Part shown: piece after piece, positions 16,272 through 24,475 of the stretch
Numbering within the stretch: position 1 is the first letter of the stretch
How the letters are laid out: each line of letters opens with the position of its first letter
Source of the DNA: Akkermansia muciniphila
Lineage (GTDB): Bacteria; Verrucomicrobiota; Verrucomicrobiia; Limisphaerales; BJHT01
NCBI GenBank assembly: GCA_945861535.1
Contig: CAMAUZ010000022.1
Location: 1-64,000, forward strand
Length of the DNA: 64,000 nucleotides
Direction of reading: 5' to 3'
Notes under the pieces: model-generated
What the model was told of the DNA's origin: nothing
Databases searched by the model: none
What the model saw: the letters and a program-made list of their open reading frames with translations, nothing else
Program-made: the position numbers and the translations under genes

Positions 16272-19200
16272 ATGAAGTTTGACCAGCCCATCGCGATCGT
16301 GGGGTTGGGCGGGATCTTTCCTGGATCGCCGACGCTGGAGGCGTTTTGGGAGAATCTGCGCGCGGCGCGAGACACGGCGCGCGAGGTGCCGGAGGGGCGG
16401 TGGAGTTTGCGTCCCGAGGAGGTACACGATCCGCGCGGGCCGATGCCGGACAAGGTTTACACGACCCGCGCTTGCTTCATCGAAGGTTTCGCGCTGGAGA
16501 CGGCGGGGCTGGATTTGCCATCGGATTTGCTGGGGAGTTTGGACCCGATGTTTCATCTGCTGCTCCACGCGGGACGACAGGCGTGGCGCGATGCGCGGAC
16601 GGAGGCGGTGGACCGCCAGCGGGTGGGTGTGATCATCGGGAATATCGCGCTGCCGACGGAGAGTGTTTCGGCGTTTGCCGAGGAGGTGCTGCTGCCGGCG
16701 TTCGAGGCAAAGTTGTTTGCGGAGGGGTTGGATCCGAGGTCTGAAGTCGGGGGGGCACACCCGCCCCCGGGTGTCGCTGGATGCGCCCTCGCATCCAGCG
16801 CCGGGGTGCGGGCCGGCGGCGCGGAAAGTTCGGACGATTTCGTGCCACCCGGGTTTTCCGCGAGGGCGCGGAAAACAGCACCCGAGGGCGGGTGCGCTCC
16901 CCAGGCAGGTTCGGCGTTCGGCTTGAACCGCTACGTGGCGGGGCTGCCGGCGGGGGTGCTGGCGCGGGCGCTGGGGCTGGGCGGTGGGGCGTTCACGCTG
17001 GATGCGGCGTGCGCGTCGTCGCTGTACGCGCTGAAGCTGGCGTGTGATGAACTGCTGGCGGGGCGGGCGGACGCGATGTTGACGGGCGGTTTGTCGCGGC
17101 CGGATTCGCTGTACACGCAGATGGGTTTTTCGCAGTTGCGCGCGCTGTCGCCGACGGGGCGGTGCTCGCCGTTCGATGCGCAGGGCAACGGGCTGGTGGT
17201 GGGCGAAGGCTCGGGGATGCTGGTGTTGAAGCGGCTCGCGGACGCGGAGGCGGCGGGCGATCACATTTACGGCGTGATCCGCGGCATCGGGTTGTCGAAT
17301 GACATCGAGGGGAATCTGCTCGCGCCGAGTTCGGAGGGGCAGTTGCGCGCGATGCGGGCGGCGTATGCGGAGGCGGGCTGGGTGCCGGAGAGCGTGGATT
17401 TGATCGAGTGTCACGCGACGGGCACGCCGGTCGGGGACGCGGTGGAATTCGAGAGTTTGCGGCGGCTGTGGAGCGGCGCGACGTGGCGCGCGGGGCAGTG
17501 TGCGTTGGGCGCGGTGAAGGCGAATGTCGGGCATCTGCTCACGGGCGCGGGCGCGGCGGGGTTGATCAAGGTGCTGCTGGCGATGCGCCATGAAACGCTG
17601 CCGCCGGTGCCGAATTTCACGCGGGCGGCGGAGAAGATTCCGCTGGCGGAAAGTCCGTTTCAGATTTTGTCCGTGGCGCAACCGTGGCGGCGGCGCGCGC
17701 CGGATGCGCCGCGGCGGGCGGCGGTGAGCGCGTTTGGTTTCGGGGGTATCAATGCACATGTGTTGGTGGAGGAATATTTGCCGACGGTGGCGAAGGCGCG
17801 GGGGGTGAGTGCGGGGCCGGCGGTGGAGACGTCGGCGGAGGCGAAGCGCGCGGCGGTGCCGGTGGCGATCGTGGGGATGGAGGCGATCGTGGGGCCGTGG
17901 GGGGATTTGCGGGAATTTCAGGAGCGCGTGCTGGGCGGGGGCGCGGCGGTGGAGCCGACGAGGGAACGGGCGGCGTTTGGCGTGGGGAGAGGAACTGGGG
18001 AATCTCGGCGGGAACGCCCCTCCTCTCCCCGGCCCTCTCCTCCCTCCGAGGGAGGAGAGGGAGACGGTGCGCGCCGTGAATTTCAGGTGGCGCTGAATTC
18101 GACGGGTGCGTTGGCGGGAGTGAGTTCGGCGACGGTGCCCGGATTTTATCTCGACGATGTGGCCGTGCCGATCGACCGGTTTCGCATTCCGCCGAAGGAG
18201 CTGGAGGAGATGCTGCCACAGCAGTTGCTGATGTTGCAGGCGGCGGCGGGGGCGTTGGCGGATGCGGCGCTGGAGACGATGGACCGGTTGCGGACGGGCG
18301 TTTTCATCGGCATCGCGTTGGATCTAGCGACGACGAATTTTCATTTCCGCTGGTTGATGTTGAAACACGCGCGCGAGTGGGCGCGGCGGGCCGGGCTGGA
18401 GCTTTCGGCGGAGGAAATGGAGCGCTGGGTGGCGCAGCTTCGCGACGCGGCGGGGCCGGCGCTGAATGCGAATCGCACGATGGGCGCGCTCGGGGGAATC
18501 GTGGCGAGCCGTCTGGCGCGGGAGTTTCGGCTGGGCGGGCCGTGCCACACGATTTCGAGCGAGGACACGTCGGGGCTGCACGCGCTGGCGGTGGCGGTGC
18601 GCGCGTTGCAACAGGGCGAACTCGACACGGCGCTCGTTGGCGCGGTCGAGCTGGCGGGCGATCCGCGGGCGCTGGCGGGGACGGCGACGCACCGGCAGTT
18701 CGCAGCGGAGTTGGGTGCGGCGGGTGTAAATCCGGGAGAAGGCGCGGTGGCGCTGGTGTTGAAGCGGCTCGATGACGCGCAACGCGATGGCAACCGGATT
18801 TACGGCGTTTTGCGGGGTGTGGGAATGGCGACGGGCGGCGGCGTGGTCGGCGGCGTGCCGGCGGCGGCGGCGTGCGCGGAGTCGTGGGGGCGGGCGCTCG
18901 GGGAGGCGGGGGTGACGCTCGCAGATGTGCGCTTGGTGGAGGCGAATGCGAGTGGCGACGCGGCGGAGGATGCACTGGAAGGCGCGGCGTTGACGCCGTT
19001 GCTGCGCGGTGAGCGCGCGGATGCGGGCGCGACGGCGGGGCCGCCGGCGTTGGTGCTGGGGCGGACGAAAAATGTGGTTGGGCACACGGGCGCGGCGGCG
19101 GGGTTGGTGTCGGTGGTGAAGGCGGCGCTGAGTTTGTATCAGGAAATGTTGGCGCCGGCGGCGAGTGCGGCGCGCGGTGCGGCGGGGGAGAACGCAATTT

Positions 19201-22200
19201 CAGCGGAGATGGTGCAACAACCGGAGACATCGCGGTATTGGCTGCGCGATCGGATCAAGGGGCCGCGGCGCGCGGTGGTGGGCGGGTTTGGGTTCGATGG
19301 AAATTCGGTGCATGTCGTGATGGAGGCGTGCGAAGGGCAGGATTTGGCGCGGGTACAAATGGAGCGTCGGCAGCCGTTGGGGGCGCGGGACGAGGCGCTG
19401 TTCGTCGCGACGGCGGGTGACGAGGAGCAGCTCGGGAAGGGGCTGCGGCGGCTGGGCGATTTTGCGCGGGCGGCGAATGGCGCGGCGATCGAGGCGACGG
19501 CGCGGCGGTGGTGGGCGCAGGAGAAGGTGCGCGGTGGCGGCGCGGCGATGCGTCGCGTGGCGTTGGTCGCGCGGGATTCGCTCGAGCTGGCGCGGTTGGC
19601 GGAGGCGGCGGCGCGGTCTTTGGAGGAGCTGCCGGGGGAATCGCCGGCGGCGAATCCGCGCGTGGGGCGTGGCGATGCGGAGCGGATTTTTTATGCGGCG
19701 TCACCGCTGGCGGCGCAGGGGGACGTGGCGTTTGTGTTTCCGGGTTCGGGGAATCACTTCCTGGACATGGGGCGCGAGCTGGGCGCGCAGTGGCCGGAGG
19801 TTTTGCGGGCGCAGGATCGCGAGAATGAGCGGCTGGCGACGCAGTTGGTGGGGGATTGGTTCTGGGGCGGGGCGTCGCTGGAGGCGGTGCAGGCGGATCA
19901 TCATGTGATGATTTTCGGGCAGGTGGCGACGGGTGCGGTGTTCAGCGACTGGGCGCGGGTGATGGGGGTCGAGCCGCGCGCGGTGATTGGGTACAGCCTG
20001 GGGGAATCGGCGGGGTTGTTTTCGTTGCGGGCGTGGGGGGCGGGAGAAATTTCTCCCAACCCAAGTTCGCGCTTTGGTACCCAGAACGAGCTTGGGGGAG
20101 GAGCGCCGAGCATCGCTCGGCACGATGCCGGCGCCGCACCCGCAGGCCGAGCAATGCTCGGCGCTCCGGTTCATGCGCGGGATGAGATGCTGCGGCGGAT
20201 GGAAGGCTCGACGCTGTTTACGCGTGACCTCGCGGGGGAATGTCGCGCGGCGAAGGCAGCGTGGAAGTTGGCGGAGGTCGAGGAGGTCGCGTGGCGGCTC
20301 GGGGTGGTGGATCGTCCGGCGGAGGTGGTGCGCGCGGCGCTGGCGGGGCGGCAGCGCGTGTATCTGCTGATCGTGAACACGCCGGGCGAGTGCGTGATTG
20401 GCGGCGATCTGGAGGGGGTGGGACATTTGGTGGCCGACCTGGGTTGCCAGTGGTTTCCGATTGCGGGCGTGACGACGGTGCATTGCGAGGTCGCGCAGCC
20501 GGTGGCGGCGCAGTATCGCGAGCTGCATTTGTTTCCGACGCAGGCGCCGACGGGCGTGCGGTTTTACAGCGGGGCGTGGGGGCGGTCGTTTGCGGTGACG
20601 CGGGAGACGGCGGCGGATGCGATTTTGGCGCAGGCGCTCGGGGGCGTGGATTTTCCAAAGACGGTGAACGCAGCGTATGCGGATGGCGCGCGGCTGTTTG
20701 TCGAGATGGGGCCGGGGAATTCGTGCAGCCGGATGATCGGCAAGATTCTGGAGGGGCGGGCGCATCTGGCGAGGTCGGTGTGCGTGCCGCGAGTGGATGT
20801 GGTCGGGCATGCATTGCGGGTCCTGGCGCAGTTGGTCGCGGAGGGAGTGCCGGTGAATCTGGAGGCGCTTTACGGCGCGCCGACGGGTGTGGTGGGGCAT
20901 CGCGAGGCGGGTGGCGACAGCGGGGCGAAGCGGGTGGTGGTGCCGCTGGCGTTGCGGGAATTTAAGGTGCCGGTGTGGCCGAGGGGGGCGGTGCGGGGCG
21001 AAGCGGGTGGGGAAGGCCGAGAGGAACTGGCGGCGAGACGCCGCCAGAACTCGCAGGCGGGGACGCCTGCGGTACCGGGGGCGGTGGCGGCAGCTCTGGC
21101 GGCGGGTGGACGGCCATCTTCTCCCCGGCCCTCTCGTCCCGCGGCGGGAGGAGAGGGAGACGGAGCGCTCGTTGTATCACAGCCTTTTGCCAGTGCGACG
21201 GTTGCGAGCGCGGTTGGTGGCGACTCAGCGGCGGAGGTTGATCCGTTGTTCGCGTTGTGGGCGGCGGCGGAGCGGGCGGGCGGGGAGGCGCACGAGGCGT
21301 TCTTGAGATTTTCGGAGAGGATGCAGGCGACGGTGGCGCAGCAGGTGGGCGCGGAGCAGGCGTTGTTGGCGGGGTTGGCGGCGCGCGGAGAATCGGCTGG
21401 CGTGTCGCCGCTGGTGTGGGCGCTGGAGCCGGAGCGACAGGCGGATGAATTGCCGCGGGCGGTTGGTTCCGCGTCTGGGACGCAGCCGCAGTCCGCGGCA
21501 GTCGCGGTGTCGCGGCCGCCGGTGGCGTTGACGCGCGAGCAGTGTCTGGAGTTTGCGGTGGGTTCGATTGGGCGCGTGCTGGGCGATCGGTTCGCGGCGG
21601 TGGATGCGTTTCCGACGCGGGTGCGGTTGCCGGATGAACCGCTGATGTTGGTGGATCGTATTCTCACCATCGAGGGCGAGCCGTGCTCGATGACGCGTGG
21701 GCGGGTGGTGACGGAGCACGATATTCATCTGGGCGCGTGGTATCTGGATGCGAACCGGATTCCGACGTGCATCGCGGTGGAGGCGGGGCAGGCGGATTTG
21801 TTTTTGTCGGGTTATCTCGGGATCGATTTTCAGTCGCGCGGGCTGGCGGTGTACCGGCTGCTGGATGCGGTGGTGACGTTTCATCGCGGGCTGCCGGGGC
21901 CGGGCGAGGTGATTCATTACGACATTCGCATCAATGGATTTTTCCGGCAGGGCGACACCTGGCTGTTCCGGTTCAGTTTCGAGGGCACGGTGAACGGCGA
22001 GCCATTGCTGACGATGCGGGACGGGTGCGCGGGATTTTTCACGCTCGCGGAATTGCAGTCGGGCAAGGGCGTGATCCACACGGCGCTGGATCTGCGACCG
22101 ATGCCGGGGAAGCGCGCGCCGGATTGGGAGGCGCTGGTGCCGGTGGCGGTGGAAGCGTACAGCGACGCGCAGATTGCGGCGCTGCGGCGCGGGGATTTGG

Positions 22201-24065
22201 CTGGGTGTTTTGGGACGGCCTTCGCGGGGTTACCGGTGCGGCGGGCGTACACGATTCCGGGCGGGCGGATGAAGCTGCTGGATCGAGTGCTGGAGTTTGA
22301 TCCGGCGGCGGGGCGGTTTGGGTTGGGCCGGATTCGCGCGGAGGCGGACATTCATCCGGATGATTGGTTTTTGACGTGTCATTTCGTGGATGACCAGGTG
22401 ATGCCGGGGACGTTGATGTTCGAGTGCTGTATGCACACGTTCCGCGTGCTGCTGCTGCGGCTCGGGTGGATCGGCGAGGAGGGCGCGACGAGTTGCGAGC
22501 CGGTGCCGGGGATCGCGAGCCAGTTGAAGTGTCGCGGGCAGGTGATCGCGACGACGCGCAAGGTGGTTTACGAAATCACGCTGAAGGAAATCGGCTACCG
22601 GCCGGAGGCGTATGCGGTGGCGGATGCGCTGATGTATGCGGACGGGAAGCCGATCGTGGAGATCACGAACCTGTCGGTGCGGCTGAACGGGCTGACGCGG
22701 GAGGGGTTGCGGGAGATGTGGGCGGGGCGCGGGGCGGTGGCGGCGGGAGAGGGGCGATCTCGGCAAGGACGGCCCTCCTCACCCCGGCCCTCTCCTCCCG
22801 CGGCGGGAGGAGAGGGAGACGGAGCGCCCGGTATTTCGCAGCCGCAGTTCCAGTCGAATGCCGTGGGAGCAAGGGAAATGGTCGCGGTGCCGCCGTTGCT
22901 GGCGTTGACGGTGCCGAAGACGACGCCGTCGGGCGTGGCGATTGTCGCGCCGCCGGCGATTTCACCGCAGACGAAACGGCCGGCGATTTTTGGGTTCGAG
23001 CGGATTCTGGCGTATGCGATTGGCAGGCCGTCGGAGGCGTTCGGCGCGGCTTACAAAATGTTCGACGGGCCGCGGAAGATCGCGCGGCTGCCGGGGCCGC
23101 CGTATCAGTTTTTGGATCGCATCGTCGAGATTCACGGCCAGCCGTGGAAGCTGGTGGCGGGGCCGGAGATCGAGGCGGAATACGACGTGCCGGCGGGCGA
23201 GTGGTATTTCGGCGCGAACCGGCAGGGCGACCTGCCGTTCGCGGTGCTGCTGGAGATCGCGCTGCAACCGTGCGGCTGGCTGGCGGCGTATCTGGGGTCG
23301 GCGCTGACGAGCGAGATCGACCTGCGGTTCCGCAATCTCGGCGGCTCGGCGGTGCAGCTCGCACCGGTGTTTCCGGGCGTGGGCACGCTGACGACGCGGG
23401 TGAAGATCACGAAGGTTTCCAGCTCGGGCGGGATGATCATCCAGAATTTCGATTACGAGATGCGCTCGGGCAGCGGGCCGGTTTATCGCGGCAATACGTA
23501 CTTTGGATTCTTCTCGGCGGCGGCGCTCGGGCAGCAGGTCGGCGTGCGGGACGCGAAGTTGTATGCGCCGACGGGCGCGGAGCTGGGGCGCGCGCGGGCG
23601 AGCGAGTTTCCGCGGGCGTGGCCGTTTGCGAGCGAGCAGTTGCGCATGGTGGATCGCGTGGAATGCCACGTGCCGGATGGTGGGCCGGCGGGTTTGGGTT
23701 TTGTGCGCGGGACGAAGCGGGTGAATGTGGCGGAGTGGTTTTTTCAGGCGCACTTTTTCGAGGACCCGGTGATGCCGGGATCACTCGGGCTGGAGGCGTT
23801 TTTGCAGCTCGCGAAATTCCTCGCCGCCGAGCGCTGGGGCACGCCGCCCGGCACGCGCCTCGAGGCCGTCGCCGTGAGGCAGCCGCACGAATGGGTGTAT
23901 CGCGGCCAGGTGATTCCCACCAATAAGGTGATGACCGTCGAGGCCGTGGTGACCGCCGCGGACGACCAGCGAAAGCTCCTGCGTGTCGATGGCTTTCTGC
24001 TGGTGGACGGGCGCGTGATTTACGCGATGAAGAATTTCACGGTGTGCCAGACGCGGGGCGGGTAG
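16272..24065 (+). CDS. pfaC: PfaC-type synthase: KS-CLF-AT-DH-DH (FabA-like)
   Basis: The 2597-aa product starts MKFDQPIAIVGLGG. The first ketosynthase is complete (DAACASS C247, ECHATGT, NVGHLLTGAG). The second KS-like domain has SSEDTSGLHAL, with Asp (about 765) where the active cysteine should be, so it is a chain-length factor. An acyltransferase follows (FVFPGSGNHFLDMG, GYSLGE S1242). Then come two double-hotdog FabA-like dehydratases, about residues 1770-2130 (CHFVDDQVMPG) and 2235-2590 (AHFFEDPVMPG). In Moritella-type systems the AT is on PfaB. Here it is fused into PfaC, as in myxobacterial Pfa3, but no C-terminal acyltransferase is present. Six palindromic elements are translated in-frame, two of them inside the KS and AT folds. 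The ATG at 16272 is chosen because upstream sequence is repeat. Confidence 0.93.
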   Translation: MKFDQPIAIVGLGGIFPGSPTLEAFWENLRAARDTAREVPEGRWSLRPEEVHDPRGPMPDKVYTTRACFIEGFALETAGLDLPSDLLGSLDPMFHLLLHAGRQAWRDARTEAVDRQRVGVIIGNIALPTESVSAFAEEVLLPAFEAKLFAEGLDPRSEVGGAHPPPGVAGCALASSAGVRAGGAESSDDFVPPGFSARARKTAPEGGCAPQAGSAFGLNRYVAGLPAGVLARALGLGGGAFTLDAACASSLYALKLACDELLAGRADAMLTGGLSRPDSLYTQMGFSQLRALSPTGRCSPFDAQGNGLVVGEGSGMLVLKRLADAEAAGDHIYGVIRGIGLSNDIEGNLLAPSSEGQLRAMRAAYAEAGWVPESVDLIECHATGTPVGDAVEFESLRRLWSGATWRAGQCALGAVKANVGHLLTGAGAAGLIKVLLAMRHETLPPVPNFTRAAEKIPLAESPFQILSVAQPWRRRAPDAPRRAAVSAFGFGGINAHVLVEEYLPTVAKARGVSAGPAVETSAEAKRAAVPVAIVGMEAIVGPWGDLREFQERVLGGGAAVEPTRERAAFGVGRGTGESRRERPSSPRPSPPSEGGEGDGARREFQVALNSTGALAGVSSATVPGFYLDDVAVPIDRFRIPPKELEEMLPQQLLMLQAAAGALADAALETMDRLRTGVFIGIALDLATTNFHFRWLMLKHAREWARRAGLELSAEEMERWVAQLRDAAGPALNANRTMGALGGIVASRLAREFRLGGPCHTISSEDTSGLHALAVAVRALQQGELDTALVGAVELAGDPRALAGTATHRQFAAELGAAGVNPGEGAVALVLKRLDDAQRDGNRIYGVLRGVGMATGGGVVGGVPAAAACAESWGRALGEAGVTLADVRLVEANASGDAAEDALEGAALTPLLRGERADAGATAGPPALVLGRTKNVVGHTGAAAGLVSVVKAALSLYQEMLAPAASAARGAAGENAISAEMVQQPETSRYWLRDRIKGPRRAVVGGFGFDGNSVHVVMEACEGQDLARVQMERRQPLGARDEALFVATAGDEEQLGKGLRRLGDFARAANGAAIEATARRWWAQEKVRGGGAAMRRVALVARDSLELARLAEAAARSLEELPGESPAANPRVGRGDAERIFYAASPLAAQGDVAFVFPGSGNHFLDMGRELGAQWPEVLRAQDRENERLATQLVGDWFWGGASLEAVQADHHVMIFGQVATGAVFSDWARVMGVEPRAVIGYSLGESAGLFSLRAWGAGEISPNPSSRFGTQNELGGGAPSIARHDAGAAPAGRAMLGAPVHARDEMLRRMEGSTLFTRDLAGECRAAKAAWKLAEVEEVAWRLGVVDRPAEVVRAALAGRQRVYLLIVNTPGECVIGGDLEGVGHLVADLGCQWFPIAGVTTVHCEVAQPVAAQYRELHLFPTQAPTGVRFYSGAWGRSFAVTRETAADAILAQALGGVDFPKTVNAAYADGARLFVEMGPGNSCSRMIGKILEGRAHLARSVCVPRVDVVGHALRVLAQLVAEGVPVNLEALYGAPTGVVGHREAGGDSGAKRVVVPLALREFKVPVWPRGAVRGEAGGEGREELAARRRQNSQAGTPAVPGAVAAALAAGGRPSSPRPSRPAAGGEGDGALVVSQPFASATVASAVGGDSAAEVDPLFALWAAAERAGGEAHEAFLRFSERMQATVAQQVGAEQALLAGLAARGESAGVSPLVWALEPERQADELPRAVGSASGTQPQSAAVAVSRPPVALTREQCLEFAVGSIGRVLGDRFAAVDAFPTRVRLPDEPLMLVDRILTIEGEPCSMTRGRVVTEHDIHLGAWYLDANRIPTCIAVEAGQADLFLSGYLGIDFQSRGLAVYRLLDAVVTFHRGLPGPGEVIHYDIRINGFFRQGDTWLFRFSFEGTVNGEPLLTMRDGCAGFFTLAELQSGKGVIHTALDLRPMPGKRAPDWEALVPVAVEAYSDAQIAALRRGDLAGCFGTAFAGLPVRRAYTIPGGRMKLLDRVLEFDPAAGRFGLGRIRAEADIHPDDWFLTCHFVDDQVMPGTLMFECCMHTFRVLLLRLGWIGEEGATSCEPVPGIASQLKCRGQVIATTRKVVYEITLKEIGYRPEAYAVADALMYADGKPIVEITNLSVRLNGLTREGLREMWAGRGAVAAGEGRSRQGRPSSPRPSPPAAGGEGDGAPGISQPQFQSNAVGAREMVAVPPLLALTVPKTTPSGVAIVAPPAISPQTKRPAIFGFERILAYAIGRPSEAFGAAYKMFDGPRKIARLPGPPYQFLDRIVEIHGQPWKLVAGPEIEAEYDVPAGEWYFGANRQGDLPFAVLLEIALQPCGWLAAYLGSALTSEIDLRFRNLGGSAVQLAPVFPGVGTLTTRVKITKVSSSGGMIIQNFDYEMRSGSGPVYRGNTYFGFFSAAALGQQVGVRDAKLYAPTGAELGRARASEFPRAWPFASEQLRMVDRVECHVPDGGPAGLGFVRGTKRVNVAEWFFQAHFFEDPVMPGSLGLEAFLQLAKFLAAERWGTPPGTRLEAVAVRQPHEWVYRGQVIPTNKVMTVEAVVTAADDQRKLLRVDGFLLVDGRVIYAMKNFTVCQTRGG
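16751..16903. repeat. Family I palindromic element translated within the KS of PfaC
   Basis: It holds serial palindromes: CACCCGCCCCCGGGTG, CTGGATGCGCCCTCGCATCCAG, a TTTTCCGCGAGGGCGCGGAAAA word and GCACCCGAGGGCGGGTGC, ending GCGCTCCCCAG. The same architecture and the same 3' end occur at 40170-40315. The in-frame product (about 50 residues, including GVAGCALASSAG and GAESSDDFVPPGF) lies between LFAEGLDPRSEVGG and GSAFGLNRYVAG of the KS. Confidence 0.85.
18017..18068. repeat. Family C short hairpin translated within PfaC (CLF N-terminal part)
   Basis: The core CTCCTCCCTCCGAGGGAGGAG is flanked by CCCCGGCCCTCTC and GAGAGGGAGACGG. It reads SSPRPSPPSEGGEGDGA. Near-identical hairpins recur in the same gene at 21118 and 22774. 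Confidence 0.85.
20042..20168. repeat. Family J nested palindromes translated within the AT of PfaC
   Basis: A perfect GGGAGAAATTTCTCCC is followed by an inverted CCAAG...CTTGG pair. Then GGAGCGCCGAGCATCGCTCG pairs with CGAGCAATGCTCGGCGCTCC about 27 bases later. The in-frame residues (ISPNPSSRFGTQNELGGGAP and on) begin just after GYSLGESAGLFSLRAWG and end before RDEMLRRMEGS, so the insert follows the nucleophile elbow directly. Confidence 0.85.
21032..21076. repeat. Family B right-half element translated within PfaC (AT-DH linker)
   Basis: Forty-five bases are identical to the right arm of the PfaA element at 10498-10542, ending in GGTACC. It reads ARRRQNSQAGTPAVP, the same frame as the copy at 14796 and different from the copy at 10437. 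Confidence 0.88.
21118..21168. repeat. Family C short hairpin translated within PfaC (AT-DH linker)
   Basis: CCGGCCCTCTCGTCCCGCGG is followed by CGGGAGGAGAGGGAGACGG. It reads SSPRPSRPAAGGEGDGA. It lies 41 bases after the family B half element, so two unrelated families sit side by side in one linker. Confidence 0.85.
22774..22828. repeat. Family C short hairpin translated within PfaC (DH1-DH2 linker)
   Basis: CCCGGCCCTCTCCTCCCGCGG is mirrored by CGGGAGGAGAGGGAGACGG. It reads SSPRPSPPAAGGEGDGA, almost the same peptide as the hairpins at 18017 and 21118. Confidence 0.85.
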
Positions 24066-24475
24066 GGGAGCGATGCGCGATGGCTCGGTTTTTGGGGCAA
24101 CTGGAAAACCGCCTTTCAACCACGGATGGCCACCGATGGACACGGATAAGGACGGTGGATTTTCAGATCCCTAACCACCCCGGCGATTCACCAGCGTTGC
24201 CCACCTCCGCAAAATCGGCTCAAGTCGTCACCATGAAATTCCCGGTCGCCTGCTCTGCCCGTTCCTCGCACGCGGGGAGTGGAAGCCGGGAGCGCTGCCC
24301 GGCACGGCGGTGGATGTCTGAAATCTGGCAACGCCGCAGCGTGGAAACAGCCGTCGCGGCGGGCCACGAAAGTCACGAAAGCCGCGAAAACAAAGGGCCG
24401 CAACCGGGGCGGCCACCCGCGCGTTGTTTCCCTCGCACGCGGAACACTCCCGATTCCGCAACCCCTCCCCCTTTC
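24066..24475. other. Intergenic region with short repeats, no gene
   Basis: It contains a family K stretch at 24118-24151 (AACCACGGATGGCCACCGAT and CACGGATAAGGA). It also contains related words near 24366-24396 (CCACGAAAGTCACGAAAGCC). The ORF-track extension of the following amidohydrolase through this region shows no domain and mixes repeat translations. I see no gene or clear terminator. Confidence 0.6.

Noticed and set aside
16245-17759. Minus-strand ORF of 504 aa opposite pfaC
   Set aside because: The composition is Arg/Gln/Pro-rich and the plus strand has intact KS motifs.
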